DNA of 64,000 bases from Ashinkailepas kermadecensis. Lineage: Eukaryota; Arthropoda; Thecostraca; Neolepadidae. Under the pieces are notes generated by a model, which saw only the letters and a program-made list of their open reading frames with translations, searched no databases and was not told the origin of the DNA. The translations under genes and the position numbers were made by a program. Shown piece after piece: positions 57,972-64,000 of the stretch. Each line of letters starts with the position of its first letter. Position 1 is the stretch's first letter. The stretch lies in NCBI GenBank assembly GCA_034440615.1, contig JAOTOM010003688.1:1-64000 (forward strand). Direction: 5' to 3'.

Positions 57972-60900
57972 CAAAAATTAAATTATGGGGTGGGAGGGAG
58001 GCAACATTGAGGGGCACTTGCCCTCAAAAGCATACAAAGCAACACATATGGGTCAATAGTGCTGGTTAAAAAAAAATTGTGCTATGTTTTATATTGGTTA
58101 AAAATATGGAAGCATATGATGAGTCGATTTGCTTTACAATCCCTAATATTGCTTCCTGACTGGAGATTCTTCACTTCAGAAATTCTTACTGTGCTACTAT
58201 CTAGTACGTGGGCCACCTCGTAACGCCTCCCAATGTGGACAATTTTTTGGCTTCCTTGCAGCATTAAAGTTGTTAAATTTACCGCTATATGAGCATTTAC
58301 ATCGATGTGTACTTGATCTCAAATATCGTTAACAAAACCGTTAATCTCAGTACGTCCACTCAATGTTTAATGACGTCAGATTCAATGGCTGTCAGACAGG
58401 CTAGATAGAGCTGCCACTCTACGAAATTACGAGCCTGGGTACTAATACTAAAGGGTACAACGAAATCTAGTAGGTTTTCTAGTTCCAGCCCCAGTGACGT
58501 GCCCATGAATGTGCGAGATTTCTAGTAGAAACTACGAGGATTTTGGTATATACGGTGACGTCACGTAACATTCCAAATACGTTTTAAAACCTGGCTTAGA
58601 TTCATCTGTGGCGCAGCGAACACAGTGTTGTCGTGGTTGGGTGTGTTCTATAGCCTTGGTTGGGCATGCGGTGTTTCTGATTGTTGGCATGGGAAATTTA
58701 AATATGAGGCTGATTAATATTGCTTGGATTCCTAGGTTATTGAACATGCTCTTAAGTTTGGTGCAGAATTTCTTCAGTTCATAGAATACAACAACCCTCA
58801 ACCTGTTATCGTTCATAACCCTTAAAGTTTCACGAATTGAAATTGAAACCATAGCTGGATTTGCCAAATATGAACCTAGGCTTACCGTTAAATTTATGCC
58901 TTAATGTGTTTTATGAATCCTTGGAATTTATCATTCCAATGCAGTGTTTATGAAGGTGACTAAGATGCTGGGATCACTCATTTTCTGTGCAAATGCTTGC
59001 TTTTCAGGTTATGAGCAAAATAACACCAAAAGGGGCATGCATTTAGGTAGCATGGCATCAAATAAATGTTTTTTTAGCTAATGACTTCTCCTGTAAAGGG
59101 CACAATATGCTGTTGGAGATTGTGGACAATAAACAAAGTTAACAAGAATATCTAGCATAACCTAATGTAACCTATCCTAGCCTTTTTATGGAAATATCCT
59201 CATTTCCAACTATGATGGTTTTGTCAACTTAATTTGCTTGTGAATTACCATGCATAGTTAATGCAATTTTCTTCCTGGAGTGCATATGCATTTGAGCATT
59301 CTTTCTGCATGGTCACATCCTAGACCGTAACTTGAAGTGCACTGTGTGCATCAGCTGGTTCACAGAGACCCATAGCCCCTAAAGGAAAAGGCACACTGAT
59401 TGCACTTGGAATAAAAATTGGACTACAAACTGCAGTGCAAAAGATGCCATTAAGAAGAGGATTTGTGGCCATGCATTCCTAAGAAGATGAATAAAGCACT
59501 AAGCCACCTATTTTTATGACAAGGAAGGTGCATTTTTCTGAGATAGCAAATAACCTCAGCATTTGGTAGGAATACCTCGTAGTAATGTTGGAGAACATCA
59601 TTAATTATATCTGTGGTCTTCTTTTCTTCCAAATTGGTGTGGGAAGGGGGCTGAAACATGTCTGTGTGTATTCATACTAATATTATAAGCTTTAGTACAC
59701 TGGATATTCAATTTCAGGTAAATTTCAATTGAAGATTCATCAGTTCAGGGAGGGGGTTGGTCACCTTGTGGCCTCACTCTGGGATACACCCATGGTCAGT
59801 GCTTCAGTGCTTCAGGGGAAAAGTCAAGCTTTTTATCCAGATGTCTCCAAATGTTTGCTTGAAAAAAAACAATGAATCCACAGCTTTTACCTGCAGTGTT
59901 TTGAGGTTGTGGGAGGAACTGCTCCTACTGTTCACACCATCTTCCCTTCCCCAACAACGGAAATACCTATATTTCATGGGCTGGATTTTACATTGGAGGT
60001 CTAAGCCCCTTTCAGTGATTAAGGCTCAAAATTCACACATCCCTGATAGAGTAGCGTGGACAGTTGCGTACCTAGTATTTGCATGTGGGGCAAACGGATT
60101 TCGAGGTACCTCAAGCAACACTCATACAAATAGTCGTCGATTTGGACCAGTATTTTTCATAAGTACCCATTCATATTTTTTGCTAAGGTGAGTAGAAACA
60201 ACTTAACTTGGCGCTGCAAAGTGCCAAACCTATCACCATCGTTCCGAAATCCGTGGATTTCAGCCCTCTCCCTCATGTTTAAATGCTTCCGAAATGGCCG
60301 GAAAGTTTTCATATATAAAATGCCCGGCATATATATATATACCTATATATATATATGTTATTGATTATTACACAATTGATTATTGGGGTGCAAAATACAT
60401 GAAGTTAATGGGAAGCCCCACATCGATGAGACGCATGTTCCATAGTACCCCATGTTAAAAGTCTAAATTATTTGGGGACAGAGCCAACACTGAGGGAACA
60501 TTTGCCCCTCAAACATATATCAAAGAACACCCCTGGTCTAGACGCATATTAATGCAAAATGGAAAACAATCCTGAAAACCAGCTGTCGCTTCCGTATCTG
60601 CACATGGGTGATAAGTGCGTGACATTCCAACTAGTATCAGTTCCTCCGCCGGTAGCCTAAATATAATGTTGTCGCCTTTTCCTGGCCGGAGGGGTGCCAC
60701 ATTCCCATGGGACGAACATGCCCCCAGTGTCCCCACCCTTGTTTACGCCCCTGCACCGAATGGGGAGGAAATATGTTGCAACAGTTATCTCTTACTTGCT
60801 CCTACCCCTCCTTCCCAGCCGTGATGTTCAGTTGGCCTGTCTCATCATACTACTACTACCCGTGGCACCGCGCGATTCCTGCGGCGCTCGACATGAATGC

Positions 60901-61320
60901 AGTCAGCGCGGGTCCAAGGAAAAATTCCTAGTGCTAGGACAAAATATGGCTCATATTCGTGGACGAGATTCTTCAATATTTCAAATGAATCCGATTTTGT
61001 CACATTTTGATGGTACTTAAGATCGCAAATGTCGTGTGGAATATACGGAAGTTTGGCTGGAGCGCCTACGGGACTGAACAATTGTCCAGCCCATATGACG
61101 TCACCGGTTGCCAAACGATATTGGAGGGCCTGTTACGAGCGGCTTCACACAAGCTTGTCGTCACGTAGGAGGAGAGAGGCGTGGATGGTGAATGGTGCCG
61201 GTCGCCGCGCGCACGGCTTAGTTCGGTTGTCGTGGTGGTGCAAGCGTAGGCATCCGTGCACTTGAGTTGATAGTTGTTTTAATTGAATTTTACATTTACA
61301 TTTGATTGCTGGCGATTTAG
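57972..61320. other. Gene-free DNA upstream of myosin II
   Basis: A fragment related to the 1.8-kb dispersed repeat lies at about 58970-59200 (TGTGCAAATGCTTGCTTTTC). A TA-rich run lies at about 60328-60357. From about 61030 the DNA is richer in GC and CpG and probably holds the myosin promoter. A consensus cAMP-response palindrome TGACGTCA lies at 61096-61103. Confidence 0.4.
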
Positions 61321-61726
61321 GCACCTATTTGAAGTGGCTGCGTAGCTCCCAAGTGTTATCAACGGTGGCAAAATGGCGACAGACATTGACCTCAGCGATC
61401 CAGATTTGAAATACCTAACCGTTGACAGAAAATCCTACAACGACCCAGCTGCTCAAGCAGAATGGACCACGAAACGACTGGTATGGATACCTCATGATAC
61501 TCATGGCTTCGTTGCGGCCGGTATCAAAAGGGAGATGGATAGGGGTGATGAAGTCGAGGTGGAAATCGCTGACACCGGCAAGAGGGTTTTGGTCAACAAA
61601 GATGACATCCAGAAGATGAATCCACCGAAGTTCAACAAAGTGGAAGACATGGCAGAATTGACGTGTCTAAACGAGGCTTCTGTTCTGCACAACCTTAAGG
61701 ACAGATATTTCTCTGGATTGATTTAT
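61321..61726 (+). CDS. Non-muscle myosin II heavy chain, first coding exon (CDS 61373-61726)
   Basis: Translation starts at 61373 (context GCAAAATGG) and gives 118 residues before a consensus donor GTAAGT at 61727, phase 0. Residues 34-87 are the N-terminal SH3-like domain ([20 protein letters not shown], then [14 protein letters not shown]). Residues 90-118 open the motor domain ([20 protein letters not shown], then DRYFSGLIY). This is the non-muscle/smooth-muscle class (zipper, MYH9/10). The protein is an actin-based motor acting in cytokinesis and the cell cortex. An acceptor-like GGCGATTTAG at 61311-61320 suggests a spliced 5' UTR. The next exon (normally TYSGLFCVVVNPYK) is not found before the window ends, so intron 1 exceeds 2.2 kb. 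Confidence 0.96.
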
Positions 61727-62529
61727 GTAAGTATTCCGTGCTGTGTGACGAATGTGACGCATGTATTCTGAACTTTTGTGCTGTTTCAATAGGCGGTTTT
61801 ACAGCGGCTTTTTGCTCCCAGGTCGCGTGGTTTCAGGAACAAGATAGAGGGAGAAGACCTGGTATAATGATCTCCATAAATTAAAAGCGACCACCAGATC
61901 TAATTCTCGCATCAGTTTCAATAACAAAATAGGTTTTACTGCTGCTGAAATAAGTAGAACTGCTGAAATAAGTATTAGCCACTGCTGAAATAAGTAGAAT
62001 TAAACTTACAAACATCAGCAAATTCCAATACGCTTTCTGATTTACGTGGAGACTGCACTCATCTCTAATGTATCTGGCAGCCTATGAATGACTGCCAGAT
62101 GACAAATTGGCACTATGGTTCAATTAGTGAAGGATGCGGTTATAAGCCAACTTCCTCAGCAACAGTAGATATAATGATAACAAAAGTATGCTTAATCAAT
62201 GTACCCATAACCCATACCTGATACTCCCAACATGCTCACACAGCACAACTAATAAATATTCACCCCACACCCCACAAGTAGGATGCTCGTGCACAGACTG
62301 ATTTGCTACTTGCCGTCTATTTGGGATATGGGTTTTGGAATATAAAATGGTTTAAGGAAAATTATACTTAAAAAATGTCTAAAATATTTTTATTCCCACC
62401 ACTAAGCAACAACTTTTGTGAACAAAATAGCTGGGAAAATTGATTGAAATCAATTCTTATTAATATTAAATGTTCTCAGATGTATTTTTTTTTTATTGAA
62501 ATCAATTCTTATTAATATTAAATGTTCTC
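61727..62529. other. Myosin II intron 1, left part
   Basis: AT-rich. Two direct copies of GAAATCAATTCTTATTAATA (about 62447 and 62498) lie at the end. Nothing else recognised. Confidence 0.5.
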
Positions 62530-62975
62530 TGTTATACTTACCAATTGTGGATTATGCCACTTTCTGAACACTCAATCAACATCCTTCTCCAAGAAGTATC
62601 CACATCCTGCTCCATGATGTATGCTTATGAAGTCTTTGTCTTCTTTCTAAGAGTATCTGGTTTATAGGTAGCATGTGCATGCTGTTGACAAGGAATGGTG
62701 ATACACAAACATTTCACAATGCAATTTCAGGCAAAGGGATTACCTGTAATGTGACATGGCATCCGATAGCAGTTTATAGCACAGTTATTATTCTCCATAT
62801 CCCAAATATATCTCTTCATAAATTATGAATCTCAACACAAATGATCAAGGTAGTCATAAGTACCTATACCATTGGCTCAAATTTGAGTCCGAAAGACATC
62901 AAAAGCATTTTCAATGACACTAATTCCATGGCAAATTTTTACACCCTACTGTGCTTGTTTCGACATCTCGAGCCT
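62530..62975 (+). repeat. Dispersed repeat, copy 3 of 3, with longer right end
   Basis: Same block order as 40886 and 46840 (CACTCAATCAACATCC, GGTGATACACAAAC, GGGATTACCTGTAATG). It continues to TTCGACATCTCGAGCC, which resembles sequence at 45120-45175 and 50095-50157. Confidence 0.65.
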
Positions 62976-63510
62976 AACCAAAAACCATTATTTTAACCCT
63001 GCTCCACAGCAACTGTCAAACCTGACTCAATAGGCCTTGGTTTAACCTAACCTCCTTTTTCGTATATTTTTTTAATCTCAAAAGTTAAAGGTTCAAAATT
63101 TGCCAAATCCCAAAAACTTAACCCAGCGTAACGATACCTTTTGGGCTCTGCTGCGGCAAAATGTGTGAAGCGTATTTTGTGCATTCCTTAAACCACAATA
63201 ATGCTGGATTATCTGCCTACATGTACAGATGTTGTATCACATTTGCCTACACACACTAATAATTGATTGCTTTTAGATATAGCCTGCTCATGCTCTTTTA
63301 GATATAGCCTGCTCATGCTCTGTACCAGTACCTACTTGTAATAAGGCAGATAAACAGACAACAGGTACACCTATGCCTAATAAAGGGAATATTCATGTGT
63401 GAAATGTGCATAGTTTACCAAGTGTGCCAAGTGCATGTAATTTCAATTTGGGTAACGGTGGTCAGCTATAAGGGTGCAATTCGTTTTTAAAGCTCATTTT
63501 TCTTTTGGCT

Positions 63511-63867
63511 TGCAGACATGGTTAGCTTAGGAGCTACTCATCTGAGCATCATGAAACCTCCACCAAATAATCAAGCATGTGATGCATGTGTGAGGTTTTG
63601 ATTTCCATGATCTGGTGTAATGTCAAAGTTTACCATGTTTAAATGGGTGCTAAATGACCAATGCAGTCGATGCTCCCTAAAGCCCAAATAACTACCATGT
63701 TTAAAAGACTTTCTTATGGAGATACCTACCCATACAAAATACTTGATGAAGTCTTGTATAAATTCTGTGACAATTCAGGATGTGACACATGTACCTATTG
63801 GGTTTGGACTTCTGTAAATTTTGTGTCAGGCCCAAGGTCGCAATTTTTAAAACCGAGTTTTTCGTTT
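63511..63867 (+). repeat. Diverged two-unit relative of the 53.2-kb tandem repeat
   Basis: GCAGACATGGTTAGC and, one unit later, a GGTTTGGACTTCTGTAAAT block ending ACAGACATAACCAATTG follow the same order as at 53229-53565. A mini-retroposon interrupts it. Confidence 0.6.
63644..63692 (+). mobile_element. Mini-retroposon, 49 bp
   Basis: It begins TGGGTGCTAAATGACC and contains GTCGATGCTCCCTAAA and CAAATAAC. It is flanked by the perfect 13-bp duplication TACCATGTTTAAA (63631-63643 and 63693-63705). Confidence 0.9.
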
Positions 63868-64000
63868 ACAGACATAACCAATTGAACAAACTATGGTATC
63901 ATTGCAATTTACATTGTTCATGTGCCAAGTTTTGCCTACCTTTTACCTCCAAAAGGCAAATAAGTAGGTTGGGCATGGTTTGGTTACATTTAGCTTTTTA

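Overview
The window comes from the nuclear genome of a bilaterian invertebrate. Three conserved animal genes are present with normal splice signals: diphosphomevalonate decarboxylase, the WD-repeat protein WDR13, and the first coding exon of non-muscle myosin II heavy chain. They sit in AT-leaning DNA full of non-LTR retrotransposons (LINEs), tRNA-derived SINEs, DNA transposons and satellites. The exact phylum cannot be decided from this sequence alone.

Layout. 0.4-3.4 kb is a GC-rich satellite in two opposite orientations with a palindromic switch point. 3.4-9.4 kb is gene-free and holds one copy of a 1.8-kb dispersed repeat whose inverted partner lies at 19.9-21.6 kb. An intronless diphosphomevalonate decarboxylase reads leftward at 9.5-10.6 kb. 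Two decayed LINEs occupy 12.3-16.0 kb. WDR13 reads rightward from 16.6 to 50.9 kb. Ten coding exons could be joined with all phases agreeing into a 467-residue product; human WDR13 is about 485. Its introns carry most of the mobile DNA: CR1-like LINEs, a LINE with an RNase-H-type C-terminal zinc knuckle, a long-TIR DNA transposon, a Tc1-like element, a hAT MITE and many SINEs. 51-61 kb holds microsatellites, minisatellites, an RNase H-bearing LINE and gene-free DNA. 61.3 kb starts the myosin II gene, which continues beyond the right edge.

Two patterns stand out. First, several WDR13 exon edges are embedded in local tandem arrays whose repeat unit contains the splice junction together with the first or last bases of the exon. 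This holds for the acceptors of exons 4, 6, 8 and 10, the donor of exon 7, and the stop-codon region. Second, there is a family of retroposon inserts only about 50 bp long. Four of the five copies seen have direct target-site duplications. They share with a tRNA-Val-like SINE a 3' hairpin whose stem changes by compensating substitutions, followed by an AACC/AACT-type tail. The hairpin looks like a minimal signal for mobilisation by a partner LINE.
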